Assembly: GCA_033296885.1 (NCBI GenBank)
Contig: MU863920.1
Coordinates: 62,001 to 126,000 of the forward strand
DNA: 64,000 bases
Direction of reading: 5' to 3'
From: Triangularia verruculosa
Lineage: Eukaryota > Ascomycota > Sordariomycetes > Sordariales > Podosporaceae
Each line of letters opens with the position of its first letter. The first letter of the stretch is position 1. Position numbers and translations under genes: made by a program. Under the pieces are notes generated by a model. The model was given only the letters and a program-made list of their open reading frames with translations, did not search any database and was not told where the DNA came from. Positions 1 through 12,880 of this stretch are shown here, piece after piece.

Positions 1-299
1 AGAAAGCCTCCATATAAGCTGTTCGATGAATACTTTGGGAACCTGATTATGTTTATCAACTCTAAACATCGTCACCTTTCAAGTTGTGTTTCTCCGTTCA
101 ACGACTGCAAAATCGCGGGGTAAAAAGGCAGAACGACAATAGGTACTGCCCCGCCACAAAAGACCACCGCCCCACTCCTTCCCGCTCCAATTCTAATCCC
201 TGTTGACCGTCGCGTCTTCATCATCGCAACACGCGTCTGGTGTGGTGGGATATCAACTTGAGCATCACCGCCTCAGTTGAACAGCAGTACCGATTCAAA

Positions 300-1374
300 A
301 TGGAGGCCGCTACCACACACCATTTCTTCCATCATGGAAAACCAGACGTAATTCTCACCTTTCCCATCTCCCACCAGCTCATCTCACTAACCACTCTCAC
401 AGACCGACCCCTTAGAAGCGGCAAAATGTCACTGGTGCCAACTCAGGAGCTTCAAAACGCACAAGAAGCTGCCTATTAGCATCGTCAACGAAGAAGACGA
501 AGAAGTCCTAAACCCGGACTTCAAGTTCATCGACCACTCCATCCCCGCCTCCGACATCCCCATCGCCCCCGCCTCCTTCCGCACCGGCTGCAACTGCCGC
601 GACGACGAAGATTGCATGTACTCATCCTGCGAATGTCTAGACGAAATGGCTCCCGACTCCGACGAAGACCCTGACGAACCTGTTGTTCCCTCGCGTGGCC
701 GGAAAAAACAGAAGTTTCAGTATTACTACTCGGGTAGCAAGGCCGGGCTGCTCAAGTCTAGAATCCTCGACAGCCGCGAGCCAATATACGAGTGCCACAA
801 CGGTTGCAACTGTTCCAAAAACTGCCCCAACCGCGTCGTCGAGCGCGGGAGGACAGTCCCGCTACAAATATTCAGGACAGAAGATCGAGGCTGGGGGGTG
901 AAATGCCCCGTAGATATAAAAAAGGGCCAATTCGTGGATCGGTACCTTGGGGAGATCATCACCAGCGAGGAGGCTAATCGCCGCAGAGCTGAATCTACCA
1001 TCTCGGACAAGAAGGACGTCTATCTATTTGCGCTTGACAAGTTCTCTGACCCAGAGTCACCTGATCCGTTGCTGAGGATGCAGCCGTTGGAGGTGGACGG
1101 GGAGTGGATGAGTGGGCCAACGAGGTTTATCAACCACAGCTGCGAGCCGAACATGAGGATCTTTGCACGGGTGGGGGATCCGGTGGATAAGCATATCCAT
1201 GATCTGGCGCTGTTTGCGATTAGGGATATCAAGGTGGGGGAGGAGCTGACGTTTGATTATGTGGATGGGGGCCTGGCGGAGGAGGATGCGGGGGGGCTGG
1301 TGCCAGAGGATAAGAAGAAGGATATGACGCCGTGTTTGTGTGAGGCGGACAAGTGTAGGGGGTTTCTGTGGTGA
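300..1374 (+). CDS. dim-5: Histone H3 lysine-9 methyltransferase, DIM-5/KMT1 (SUV39) family
   Basis: Predicted 339 aa from two exons, 300-347 and 403-1374; the 55-nt intron has a CTAAC branch site and ends CACAG. The join recreates the N-terminal CHWCQ segment and LPISIVN that I recognise from Neurospora DIM-5. Seen in order: a cysteine-rich pre-SET region (about residues 70-155, with two Cys clusters that bind the three-zinc centre), a SET domain starting near residue 165 with the NHSC cofactor and knot motif near 260 and an ELTFDY motif, and a post-SET CxCxxxxC ending in FLW. The family trimethylates H3K9 in the nucleus, which directs heterochromatin and, in Neurospora, DNA methylation. Length matches the family. 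All catalytic motifs look intact. Confidence 0.95.
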
Positions 1375-2582
1375 TGTTTGCAAAGAGAGAATGTTCATGT
1401 CATGATATTGTACCTGATGATTGACTGGCCTGCTCTTGGGCTGCAGGAAGTGCATGAGCTGCGGCCGCTTGCTGAGGAATGCGGGGGGCTGCCCTGAAAG
1501 ATCGATCTCGTGGGGCCCATCTCGTCCCGTCATGGGTCAAGGATGGCAGTGACACAATCAGACCTCATCGAGGCTTGCTGATATGTATGTAAATTGTTCT
1601 TGCCTTGAGATAGCCACATGCGAAATCAGGCAAATATTTGAGCTGCTAAGAGCACATGTATAACCTGTCACAATCTGCTGTCCTCATCACCTTAAAACCT
1701 GGTTGATGTTGATGAAGCGAGCAATGCTCCAAGAATAGCTTTTGCTGCTGATGCTCCGGATCCGTGCTCCTGCAGCTGCTCCCCAAACGTCATGCCTTCG
1801 TGTCGACGGAAACACTGTTTCGAACACGAATGCAGAAAACATGTCTGGTGAGGTCTGACACGGTGGAATATTCCGTCTCTTGTCATCGTCTGACAGGGAA
1901 GGTGCTCTCATGTCCTCAACGCTAAGCCAAAATCTCGAACGACCCCAGGCCGCCCGGGGCCTAGCCCCGCAAAGCTAGCCCCACTACGTGCAACCAATGG
2001 ACCGTGCTCGGGCCTGGGATCGCTGATCTCCAGTGGGGCTTTCAAACAGTTGGCTGGCAGTGACTGACTGGTGTGAGTTCACCACGATAACACACACCTT
2101 CTTGACCGCATTAGGTCTTCATGCTTGCTCCCGTACACTTTGACTTGCTGCTTTGCCTGCCCGCCGAGGTCCTTAGCTCATGCTGCTCCATGAGGAGGCT
2201 GGTCGCTGAGCTGTGATCCTGCATTTCTTCACCTCCCGTCTCCTCCTTGTCTTCACTTTGCCTCAAACCTTACAGCGGGGCATCTCAAGTCACTGTGTCG
2301 CTGTTGCTGTCAGAAACAACAGCCAGACCGAAAGCGATACCACGAGCCAATCTCGGCAGCCCGTAACATTGCAACAGCACACACAGCTCACTCATTCAGC
2401 CTTCTCTGTCTCGTTCTGCCTATTTTAGAGCAAAAGAGGCAACTTTTTTTCGTTTCTGGCACAACACTTGCTTTCCCCTCGTCGTCATGAACTAGATATT
2501 CAAGCGGCTGGATAGAGCAGCCCACGGTTTGCGAAATCGAGTGCAGCGGAACCCCCCGCGCCGGCGGCAGGAATCAGATACA
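1375..2582. other. Intergenic region, no gene seen
   Basis: This is the 3' side of the methyltransferase and the 5' side of the ubiquitin-like gene. Short open frames on the minus strand (1687-1911) lack recognisable domains. A GC-rich patch near 1945-1985 and a pyrimidine-rich stretch near 2450-2490 are the only compositional features. The latter probably lies in the leader of the downstream gene. Confidence 0.5.
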
Positions 2583-3766
2583 ATGGTATGTAGGATGGAG
2601 TTTGTGCTACCTAATTACTGTCCCCTATAATCCGCTGTCTCATCAATTATCCGAACTGTCGCATGGGTGAGCGGGAAGTTTATTTTGGTCTCCTCATCTC
2701 AACAACCAGATGGGCTGCTTTCTTAACGTGCCCACTGATCATGTACTGATGCGCAGTAGGGTTGCTGTCTCTCCCGAGAGGGAGATTCGGGCTCCCCATA
2801 CACCACAGGCGGCGGTGCATCCAGCTCTGCGCGAGCCATCAACGAACAGCCGCAGACAAGCCGAACAAACACCCATGGTGGGCATGATGGACACGCCTCC
2901 GGATCACGCCGGCGGCACAGACACAGTCAGCAGCCCCTAGACCAACACATCAACAAGCCCTTGCGGCTACACGAGTGGACCAGCTACAATCGGACGTGGA
3001 CTCCCAGGGCATTGCGGCAGGAAAGGATAGAGTTCTTCGACACTCGGGTCACTGGACGAGAGGAGATATGGCAGACGCTACATGCGGTGCTCGAGGTTCT
3101 CTGGACGTCAGCTGAGGCAGTTCGGAATGGCCAGGTTAGGAGGAGGAGCGAGGATGATGGCCCAAGCGAAGAGGACCCCGCGATAGCATTGGCGACTGCG
3201 CAAAGCATTCTCGATGCAGCCGATATCACGCTCCCGACAGGCGATCTGTATAACGGGGCCTATGATGCCTTTGGGAACTACTATCAACTACCACATCACA
3301 TTGTCTCCGATCCAACCAATCTTGAGTGGCGGCCAGGCTGGGAACAGGCCGATCTGGACGACACAAAGGCAGACCTGACCGCTGGAGAGGAGACCGCTGA
3401 GGAGCGGGAGGATGCCGAAGACGAAGCAGAGAGGCGGCGCGAGGAGAAGGGCAAGGGGGTAGTTGATGTGAAGGATCTCATAACCATCAGAGCGAGGTTG
3501 AGCGATGGGTCCCGAGATGTCAACGTTTCAGTGGGCAAGGGAGATTCTGTCAGAAGTCTCGCTAGACAAATTGCGGAGGATGCTAAGGTGAGCGAGCCCC
3601 TTTTCGGCCCAATCCGAGAACTTTGGAGACTAACAATGCATAGCTGCCTTCTAGCAAGAAGATTCGGGTCGCCTACATGGGCAGAGTGCTGAAGGAGAAC
3701 ACACCTCTGCTCGAGCAGGGCTACAAGCAGGGCCATGTTGTCAATGCTCTCGTGTTCAACCGGTAG
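2583..3766 (+). CDS. Ubiquitin domain-containing protein (UBTD1/UBTD2, DC-UbP family)
   Basis: Predicted 317 aa from exons 2583-2585, 2760-3587 and 3644-3766. The first coding exon is just the ATG, followed directly by gtatgt; joining it to 2760 gives MGCCLSR, the myristoylation/palmitoylation-type N-terminus expected of the family. Next comes a serine/histidine-rich linker, the conserved helical UBTD domain (LRLHEWTSYNRTW onward to the LEWRPGWEQ region, about residues 65-190), an acidic Glu/Arg-rich stretch, and a C-terminal ubiquitin-like fold (about 220-317) split by the last intron. The family is thought to link ubiquitin conjugation and deubiquitination; the role in fungi is not established. 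The match of both joins to the family makes the model strong. Confidence 0.88.
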
Positions 3767-5164
3767 GACCGATGTTCACCGGCGGAAGACGAGACATCCC
3801 ATTTGTTTACCTCACTCTCCGAGGTCACCCTGCCCGTTCCATTCACCGCTGATAGCCGGTATACCCAACCACTGTCGATACCAGTCCTGCCGCGGCGCAA
3901 CTGGAGCATCAGGAGACGAGCACGGGTATATTCAGCTATTGGTGCTTTGCGTGGCGGTCTTCAGCGGATTCAAGAGCACCGTCAGGAACGCCTCGCTCGG
4001 CTGGCTGAAAACATAGTTGACGACACACGAGCCCCTTTGCTCGAGCGTGAGGGTTCCGCGCTCAACAGAATGGACACGTGGAATCCCTATACTGGGCTGC
4101 TTCCTTATCATGTGGTTCTATGCCCGGCATAGAGTAACCCCTTCGACTAAGAACAGGGGGTTCCACGGTCATTGAGATGGACTTTTGTTGTTGCAACGGC
4201 TGACAACCCTACGCTTCACCCTCACCCTAATTCATACAACCCAGACTAGAACACCATCAATCCCTGCGAACGACACGGATGCATTTTAGCAACACCAGCA
4301 CCGCCCATGACAGCAGCACACCACAACACCCACACCCCGATCTGCCTGATCACGACGCCCCCTACACCTTGTTGAGTTATGTCATGTAAAGGGAGTCGAT
4401 GGGAAGGAGAACAGGGTCAAGACAATGACAGACTAATTGACGGGAAAAGGCAAGGAGGAGGAGGAGAAGGAGGAGCTCAACAGGACATGAAGCATAGCAA
4501 GGGGTAGTAGCAAGGTTCTCTTTTAATTATTTCTTCCTACCACAAGGGCATATTCGTTTGTTTCCGTTTTTTTCTTTTCCCTCTGTTCCTTACCAATGTA
4601 TTGTGAAATGGGGGGTTTCATGTTTTTCATGGGACACTGACTGGCGTTTAACAAATGGTTTTGCATCACGGGGGTTCGGGAGAGGAGAATTAAGTGTTTT
4701 CTTCTCATCTAACTAGCGGAATACCCAAGTCTGATGTTTTCTTTTTGTTTCTTTACCACAAACCCTTTCAGAGCAATGTGAATGTCACGGAAAAGAAAGC
4801 CAGTTAACAATCTTTGTCATTTGTTCCCGGCATTATGGTTGAGGATTTGTCTGCGGTAGTAATCCCTCCTTTATGTTCACAACCAAGTACATCATCACCA
4901 ACCACACAACCGATAGAAAACCCCTATATGGAACAACCTTCTTATTTTCCCAGCCACCCTACCTAGGTGATCCCGCCTCCTACCTAACCCCCCTTTACAC
5001 ACAACATGTAGAAAACACAACCCCTTTTTGGCCCAGCCGCTTCCTACATCATCTACCAAAACACACAAAAACAAGAAACTGTTCATTACAGCTCTTTTTT
5101 AATCACTCGCAAAAAGAATTCTACTAATTTAACCCCGCTCCCTCATCACATATACCCCCCTTCT
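3767..5164. other. Convergent intergenic region (3' ends of two genes)
   Basis: It lies between the ubiquitin-like gene (+) and the coatomer gene (-). An open frame of 109 codons at 3803-4132 (+) has an Arg/Leu-rich stretch but no recognisable domain and no clear start. I treat it as 3' untranslated or chance. A purine run rich in GGA occurs near 4449-4475. Nothing else is seen. Confidence 0.45.
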
Positions 5165-8100
5165 TTACGCAGAACTCCCAATCTTATTCAACCCCTTCAA
5201 ACTCCCCAAACTCAGCGCCAGACCCTGCGATCGACTCCGTATCCTCAAGAAGCCCGTAATCGGCCCGTCCTCGCCCTCCTTCTCAATGCTCAAGTTGGCC
5301 AGGGCATCCTCACCTGTTTTTCATCACATTAGCCACCTATTTTCCCCTAGGATGTTATTCGGAAATGGGGTGGATAAACTTACCAAACACGCTCCTAGCA
5401 TACAAGTTCGCGCTCAAAAACTGGCAATCCCCCTTCAGGCTCGCCTCGGGCGTCAGGCAGTTCATGTTCGTGCACGCCATCAGCTGGTCCAAAAAGTCCC
5501 TCAGCGTCTTCGCCTTGCTGTTGATGTTCACCTTGTTCTCCCACTCAAACTCGGTCCACATGGTCCTGAACTGCGTCTCGCTGCACGTGGCCGGCTGGAT
5601 GTAATCCATAATGTCGACGTGCAGGTCATTGAGGATAACCACATTCGTGTCGGTGGAGTGGGCGCCCTCGTAGACAACGTTGCCAAAGATGACGCCGGTG
5701 TCGGTAGAAGAGACCTTGATCGTGCACTGCACGTTGTGGAAGTCGTGGGGGCCGAGAGACTGGCTTGTTGGTCTCTCGACAACCTTTAAGTCACCGAGGG
5801 TGGCGAACTCGACCGAGAGGTTCTGGAGGGTATCCGTGGTCTGGTTGACAAGAAGCACATCGAGAATAATGTCGAATTGGTGAACCTTGACGTAGGCTTC
5901 CGCGTACACGGGGTCCGAGAAACCTGTGAGCTGGACAACACGGCTGAGCTTGCCCGAGAGGTCCTCGCCAGCAGCGCTGTCGCCACCAGTGGCACGCTCA
6001 AGGTCGAGCTCGACTGTGTCTTCGGCATCGCCAGCGTTCTTCTTGGAGAGCTGGCGGATCGAGACAACATCGTCGACCTGGATGGCAGACTTGGCCTTCT
6101 CATGAGCAGCCTTGGCCTCGCGCTTCTTCTCTTCAACCTGGACCATGGCACGGAAGGCCTTTTTGGTGTCCTCGAGGTAGACAGTCTCGAGCTCCTTGTG
6201 CTCCTTGAACTCGGCGAGCGAGCGCACACAGCTCATGATGCGGTCAACCGAGTCCTCATCAATGGGCGCCTTGACGAACTGGGACTGGCCAACACGGATG
6301 ACGGAAATCATGATGAGCATGGCCTCCGCCTTGAGAGCATTGGTGCGAGACTCGGCTGAGCCAACTTCTGAGTAGCGCATGACCAACTTTGTGAGAGTCG
6401 AGGCGAGGACACTGGCAAGGTAATAGTCGCCATCGAGAATGAGCTGGCGGAGAGGTGGTTTTTGAGAAGCCTTGACGGCCTCGAGCTTGGCAGCAGCAGC
6501 AGATTGGCTGGTAAGAGCAGTCTCAGTCGCATATGTGCCGTCAGCATTGACCTTGCGCGAAGTGGCGGCAGGCTTGGGATGCCCATTGGCCTGTTCCTGT
6601 TCCTTGTTGTCCTCCTCGCTGTGCATGTTATCCAGCAACCGTTGCTCAGAAGCCAGGATAGGAATTTCACCCAAGCTGGCCCGAATACCCTTCCAGGCAT
6701 CACGAATATCCTTCTCCTCAAGAGAGTACTCGCCGATAATCCAAAGAATACCCCGGTAAACCTTGCCGGCACGGACCTCCTTGAGGGTATCGACGAGTCT
6801 AGACACAATTGTTGGTCGGAGCGCTGGGAATTTCTCGACAACCTCTTTAACAAAGTTGATAACATCAACCGCGGAAGCATTGTTGAAGTCGGCAATGAAC
6901 TCCATCAAAAGCTCCACAACGCTTGCGGCAACCTCTGAGAACTTGACGGCGCACTGGTGAATAGAGTGGATGAGTAGTTGGCGGTACTCGTTGTTCTTCT
7001 CGTACTCTTGGTCGACTGTCTTGGACAGCTCCTTCTTGAGGAGCAGGACAACCTCCTCAACATTCTTGCTGGACACCATCTCCAGGGCAATCTCAAGGGC
7101 CTTCTTGCGCACATCGATATCTGGGCTGGAAAGAACCCGCAGAATCTCCATAATCAAGTCATCCAAGATACCCTCGTTCCTTTGGCGAAGTTGGTCGACA
7201 CGATCCAGCACAATTAGCTTAACATTGTTATCGGCCTCCTTGATGGCAAGCTCGATAAACTTGCTGGCGGCAGCCTTGACGGCCACGGGGTTGTTGGTGA
7301 GGGCCGTCAGCGAAGAAGCAGCTTCGTAGACGACAGTCGATGTATTAGCCTCCAGGAGGTCGAAGATCAGGCGCAAATACCGGGCCTTGTTCTGGGAGTT
7401 TTGGATAGCATCCTTCCTGATGAACTCGAGCTCAACCAACTGCAAGAGCTCCTCTGCGTTCGGAATCCCATCAAAGACGGAGCTGAGGTACGCCAGCGCC
7501 TTGCCGTGGTCGATGCTGGAGAGGGCGGCAAAGCCGTTCCTCTTGCATGTGGGATCGCTCTCACCTTCTAAGAAGGTAGCAATAAGGTCTGCGGCGTCGG
7601 GGATAAGGGAGGGCGAGTGCTGGAAGATGGACGCAACGGCAAAGACGGCATTCTTTCGTACGTAGGCATGGCGATGTTCGAGGCATGATCGGGCCGAAGA
7701 GAGGAGGGGTTCGAGAAGCTCGGGTTCGCGGAGCTTGCCGAGGAAGCGCAATGTGTTACCGCGGATGTACTCGTTCGGGTGTTGTAAGTCGTTCCGGATA
7801 CCGTTGCTGCATACGACGGTCAGAGATACTCGCCCACACGGCGTATCATAACCCAGCGTATGCTTACCATACTAGAATGTACTCCTGCTTCAGCTTGCCT
7901 TGGGCGTCGAGCTTTGGGCAGATCTCGTAGTAGAAGTAGAGAAGCTTTTTGAGGGGCTTCGACTTGGATGGCATAACGAAGCGAATGATGTGCATGAGCA
8001 ATTGCGGCATGGGGTCGCCATTGAGCATAATTGTCAAGATGCGCTTCATGGTATCGACCTTGGACTCGTCGGTGCCCTTCTCGAGCTGCGTCTTGAGCTC

Positions 8101-8169
8101 CTGCACTGTCGGTGTGCCATCGATGGAGTTGTCCTTCACTAACGTGTACGCATTTTCGAGAAAGGACAT
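5165..8169 (-). CDS. SEC26: Coatomer subunit beta (beta-COP)
   Basis: Predicted 957 aa. Exons on the minus strand are 8169-7868, 7806-5384 and 5314/5313-5165, with introns of about 61 and 70 nt; the last join restores [16 protein letters not shown]. The N-terminal two thirds is an alpha-solenoid of the adaptin type (HEAT-like repeats from residue 1 to about 540). An acidic, Lys-rich hinge follows, then the C-terminal coatomer appendage (about 680-957). Beta-COP is a core subunit of the COPI F-subcomplex and drives retrograde Golgi-to-ER vesicle coat assembly. Length is normal for the family. It shares a 650-bp divergent promoter region with the MAGO gene. Confidence 0.96.
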
Positions 8170-8820
8170 GATGGGCAGCGGGCGGCAACGTGCCGGTGGG
8201 AAACTCGAGGGACTGTTGGATGGGGGTGGTTGTGTTTGCGTGTTGGGTGGAATTATCGGTCTTGACCCCGTATGGGTAGTAATTAATTATAGGGGGGTGT
8301 TGTTTCGTGGCTCCTGAGCTCTGCAGAATAACAGCCCAGTACAAGTTGCCTAATATCGGCCTGCGCAAAGTAACCCCTGACTCCAGATGCTCGCTCGTAA
8401 AAGAATTCGTTTGGTGGTTTGGAATGGGCCTGCAGAGGCGAGGTGTCGTCGTCCAGGTGGCCGCTGGGGTGAATCGGGCAGCGGAGCTTCACCTTCTTTT
8501 GGGGGGATGTGGTCACGGTGGTGAGAGTCGGTCAGTATCAACGGCGTGTGCCTGTCTTGGGAGATGTGGCATTTGGGACTGGGTACGGAGTAGAGAGCTG
8601 GCCTATCGCAGCTCCCAGCCAGCTGGCGCCAAGCGGCAGACAGTGAGCAAGGCTGCGCAATCACGTGAAGCTGCGACAGGCACTTGGTGGGGTACCAGTG
8701 CCCCGCTGATGCTCTGGTGCAAGTCGCGACCTCAAGACGGACGGGCCACCAGGGTTCCCAATTAAAGATTCCCGCGTCGACGTCAACTGCATCGTCTGGA
8801 GTCAGCATCCAACGCCCACT
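8170..8820. other. Divergent promoter region, SEC26 / MAGO
   Basis: 651 bp separate the two start codons. No gene is supported here; the open frames on both strands have no family resemblance. No clear TATA element was identified. Confidence 0.5.
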
Positions 8821-9569
8821 ATGTCGTCCACAAACGAACCATTCTATATCCGCTACTAGTACGGGGATGTCTTTTGTCCCGAATTTCGCTCTTTAGCTAA
8901 CATGGACATAGCTCGGGCCATCAAGGCCGTTTCGGGCATGAATTTCTGGGTATGCGCTGTCGCAAAGATGTTGTCCTAACCAAAAGCTGACATTTTGTCT
9001 TCAAGAATTCGATTTCCGGGTAGTTGGTGATGGCCGTAGCGCTACCGCCCGCTATGCAAACAACTCCAACTATAGGAATGATAGCCTTATTCGCAAAGAG
9101 AGTACGGCGAGTCCCGATATCTTCCACACCGTCCTTGCGACAGAACGACTGACTGGAATGACACGCAGTGTTTGTTAGTTCTCTAGTCGTCGACGAGATC
9201 AAGCGCATTGTTAAGGCGAGCGAAATCATGAAGTATGCGAAAAGGGCTGAAAATAGCACATACTTAGAGACTGACAGTCTGGCAGGGAAGATGATGGAAA
9301 ATGGCCTACGAAGAACAAGGACGGGAGGCAAGAGCTTGAGATCCGGGTTGGAAACGATCATATTTCGTTTGAGGTATGGTTCTACCCTCTCGGGGAGTGT
9401 GGTACAGGGCTGACAGACAGTTTTCTAGACCGCCAAGATTGGCTCGATCAACGACGTAACGGAGTCTGCGGACCCAGAAGGCTTGCGTGTGTTTTACTAC
9501 CTCGTGCAAGATCTGAAGGCTCTGGTATTCAGCCTCATTGCCCTTCACTTCAAGATCAAGCCGATTTGA
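8821..9569 (+). CDS. mago: Mago nashi homologue, exon junction complex core
   Basis: Predicted 154 aa from six exons: 8821-8858, 8912-8949, 9006-9101, 9169-9232, 9286-9373 and 9429-9569. All five introns (53-67 nt) start with gta and end in AG. The joined protein reads as MAGO throughout: [58 protein letters not shown], then the [21 protein letters not shown] region ending in HFKIKPI. MAGO pairs with Y14 (RBM8) and clamps eIF4A3 on spliced mRNA. The gene is easy to miss because no exon is longer than 141 nt. Length matches the family. Confidence 0.95.
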
Positions 9570-11025
9570 GCTACACACGACAAGAATGAAGAGAACGACA
9601 GGGAGAAGTTCTTGGCAAGCTAGAGGGTGGTGCCTCCTAGCTGGGAAACAGCACAGCTCCAAGCGCCATTGTCCTACCAAGCCTGGAATATGGATTTGAG
9701 AGAATGGGTTATGGGGATATAAGCTTGTCTTGCATCGTCTGAAAGTAGAGCTGGCTGGGAGGAGCTATCAAACAAGGTTGGAGTTTGGGGTAAACCAATC
9801 ATGGATTCTTACTGGACGAAGGCTGGAACTGGGAGATACCCCAATGAATAATAGAAGGCTTACGACTGGCTATTTTGTCTTGTAGATATCCAGCTCAGCA
9901 GCTAGCGCTGACCTTGAACAAAATAAATCCAATCAATCGTGGACAGCTGTGGTGGAACGCATGGTGAAGTTCAGTCACCGCCACATTCGGTGGTGAACAG
10001 GTCCAGATTCGGCTGCTGGCAGTCCCGTCGTGTTCCTGTACGGACTTGTCAGACCTACATCTGATGTGGAGAGGACGTGTCACAGCCGTGTCTTGGATGA
10101 CTCTTAGCTCGGGAGAAATATATGTGGCATCTAGCTATAAAACTAAACTTGAGCTGGTCGCTCCACGGCGGGGAGTTTTGAAGGTCTCAGAAGACGATGA
10201 CAATGGAACTGGGTTTGCCCCTTTGACAGGTGAAAACCGGGCCCACTGCCAAGACCAGCCTCCCGCGAGACACTGCAAGTGTGGACAATTCCCTTAAACC
10301 AGACACTCATCACCCAATCCAGACGTCGTCATTGTCTAACCCACCGGGGATCCCATCCGATACCTACCTTCCTAAGGTACCTGTTCCTAGGTCTATTCGA
10401 CTTATTTTGCCTCTCTCATCACCCAGCACCTACTGCTTATTGAACCTCTATTTTCTTTACTTCATAGCCCCTCCCAAGGTCTCAAACCGCAGCGCCAGCT
10501 CCTTGGGCTGTCCACCCGAACCAACCCCACGGAATCACACAGCGCCGCGCCCGTGCCCTTTCCCCGCGAAGCTGCTTCCATGGCGCTGAGCTGAAGCTCC
10601 ACCGCTCTGCGATCCGCCCACGAGACCATCGGCAACTGTCGTCCGTCGCCGCTTCAACCCGTTCGTTCACGCCCAACGGCCACGGACGGTCCCCGGCCAT
10701 CATTTTCATCGCGCCCGTCGTCGAGACAATCGCAAACTCTCTGTGGCAACACAGAGCAGCCCCGACCAATTCTCTTGCGGCACAGTGCCGCGAGTGCATC
10801 CAAGAAATCCAAAATCTAGATTCTTGGCCTGCCTCTGCCCTGTTGGGCTAGTGCCCTTCCCAGGGTCCCTTTCCCTCCCACACGCGCCCATTCGAGACTC
10901 CACAGCGATAGCCCCCCCGGCTGCGCATCGGCCATCAAAGACAACAGCTCAACCTTCCTGTCGCCGATACCGTTCCTCTGTGATTCAGCATTGGATCTTT
11001 TAAATACCACGTGGTTTATAAGAAC
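9570..11025. other. Intergenic region and long pyrimidine-rich leader of GID4
   Basis: The 9,570-10,250 part shows no gene. From about 10,290 to 11,025 the + strand is C/T-rich with scattered upstream ATGs (for example near 10,578), as expected of a long fungal promoter and 5' leader. Frames here lack domains. Confidence 0.45.
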
Positions 11026-12345
11026 ATGCCCACGCCCTCGTCCAGCGCGCCCGAACCACAATCGCCGCGTTCTTTCTCCTTCACATCATGTCCCGACCCT
11101 GAGGAGCTGCAAACTAACATGCCGTCCACATCCCGCACCCAACTCCCCTCAGTCTTGTCTCCGCAGTCGCCTGAGTCACCACAGTCGCCCTCGAGCTGGC
11201 ATCCCCGCCCTCCGGTTGCCTACGAAACAGATGTCACCATGACAAATGATGCCGTTGCGCCGCAGTCCCCGCGGTCAGCTACCATGTCACCGCAACCACT
11301 GCCGGAAGAACGCCAGGCCGCAGGACAGTTTGAGGGGGTGATTCCGGTGCCAGATCAACCGGATGAATCACAGAAGCAAGCTGAGCAGGATGCAGAGACG
11401 AACAGTGCCGATAACGAAGCCGGTGCGGCAGAAGGTAGTAATACAGGCGAAGGAGCGGTCGCGAGACCACCAAACACAACAGCTGGCGAATCATCAAGTC
11501 GGAGGAGGTCGAAATACGAGCGCCCATCCCCGATCGTTGGAGAAGTGCACGAGTTGGATGGTTGGGGGCCAGTAGGCCAGGGTCCTCGATGGGTTGAAGA
11601 CAGTGGGCTGGTCGGACTGGGGTACGAGTTCTCTCATATGCGGTCCATACCAACCACGCCTTCATCCTTTTTGCGGCCAGGGAGCAAGTTCGAAGGATCG
11701 CAGGAGTCGGAACGACAAAGATACGATGTGGAGGTCGAGATCAAACACGTCGATATGCGCGAGTCGTTTCTGTGTGGTTATCTGAAAATTCAGGGTATGT
11801 CACATCTCGGTGCACCTACACTATGCCATATACCATATGTTGCTAACATGGACTTTTCAGGTTTGACCGATGACCATCCAACACTAACAACCTACTTTGA
11901 AGGCGAGATCATTGGCCCCAAGTACGGTTTCATCACACAGCACCCATCGTGGGGCGCAACAGACAAGATCGACCTTTCCCACTGGGGAAAGTTTTCGCCA
12001 TTTCGCCCGTACGCTAAGCAAGCGCGTAAGGGCGGGCAGATTCTCGTCAAGGACATGGCCCAGCGAGAGCATATCTTTATGCGTTGGAAGGAGCACTTCC
12101 TTGTGCCGGACCACCGGGTTAGGACGATCAACGGGGCCAGCTTCGAGGGGTTCTACTACATTTGCTTCAACCAGATCAAGGGGGAGGTCAGCGGGATTTA
12201 CTTTCACAGCAAGAGCGAGAAGTAAGTTCACAAACAACCATGGCTATGAAACATGTGCATACTAACATAACCCTGCAGGTTTCAACGGCTGGAGCTGAGG
12301 CACATTCCCAACAAGGGCTGCTACGGCGCCGTCGAGTTCAGATGA
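11026..12345 (+). CDS. GID4: GID complex substrate receptor, Vid24/GID4 family
   Basis: Predicted 398 aa from exons 11026-11794, 11861-12221 and 12279-12345. The first in-frame ATG is at 11026; upstream codons in frame include only GTG. The N-terminal 200 residues are low-complexity, rich in Ser, Pro and Gln, and probably disordered. The rest is the Vid24 beta-barrel: [24 protein letters not shown], an HWGKF motif, FMRWKEHFLVPDH and ASFEGFYYICF, with the C-terminus GAVEFR. In yeast and human the domain binds N-terminal proline degrons and passes substrates such as gluconeogenic enzymes to the GID/CTLH E3 ligase. Both introns fall inside conserved segments, and splicing restores them. Confidence 0.94.
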
Positions 12346-12880
12346 TGAAGTCATGATTTGCAATGCAGTGTAACGCGGGATAGGGTGGCGTCAAGTTCGC
12401 ACACAAAACCGATACCAACATCGAAGGGATGGTGCTTTTTTCGTGAAATTGGGCGGGAGGTTTATGGGGGCACAGCGTTGCGTGTTTGCATTGGTCGGAT
12501 GAGTTTGCTCTATATCCCCCTTTTGTGTTGTTTTTTTTATGCCGCATTTTTTTACGCTGCATTTTTTACGAATGGGGATGGGGTGGAGGCGGCGATGAGC
12601 AGGAGCTCGGCCAACAACCACTGCAACCACACCACACACATGACGGGACATTCGAAAACAAATGCCAAAGACAGAAATCCCAGAGGATCAGTAGGAGCAG
12701 AATCTGGACACCCACATATATAGCCAGGATCTTGTATTGCACAAGGCGCTCTATTTCTTCTGCTTAACAGTTTCATTGTACATGCTTTTCAAATGGGTAT
12801 CTTAACTAAGTCTGTTTTGACTTTGAAAGAAAAAAAGACGAGAGATGACTCATTTATCTATTTTTGTTTTGTTTCGAGCT
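12346..12880. other. Convergent intergenic region, GID4 / TRM11
   Basis: T-rich tracts (about 12,528-12,570) fit 3' untranslated sequence. No gene was recognised on either strand. Confidence 0.5.

Noticed and set aside
3803..4132. 109-codon open frame after the UBTD gene
   Set aside because: It has an Arg/Leu-rich stretch but no ATG-led start, no domain and no plausible splice partner; it lies in the 3' region of a gene.
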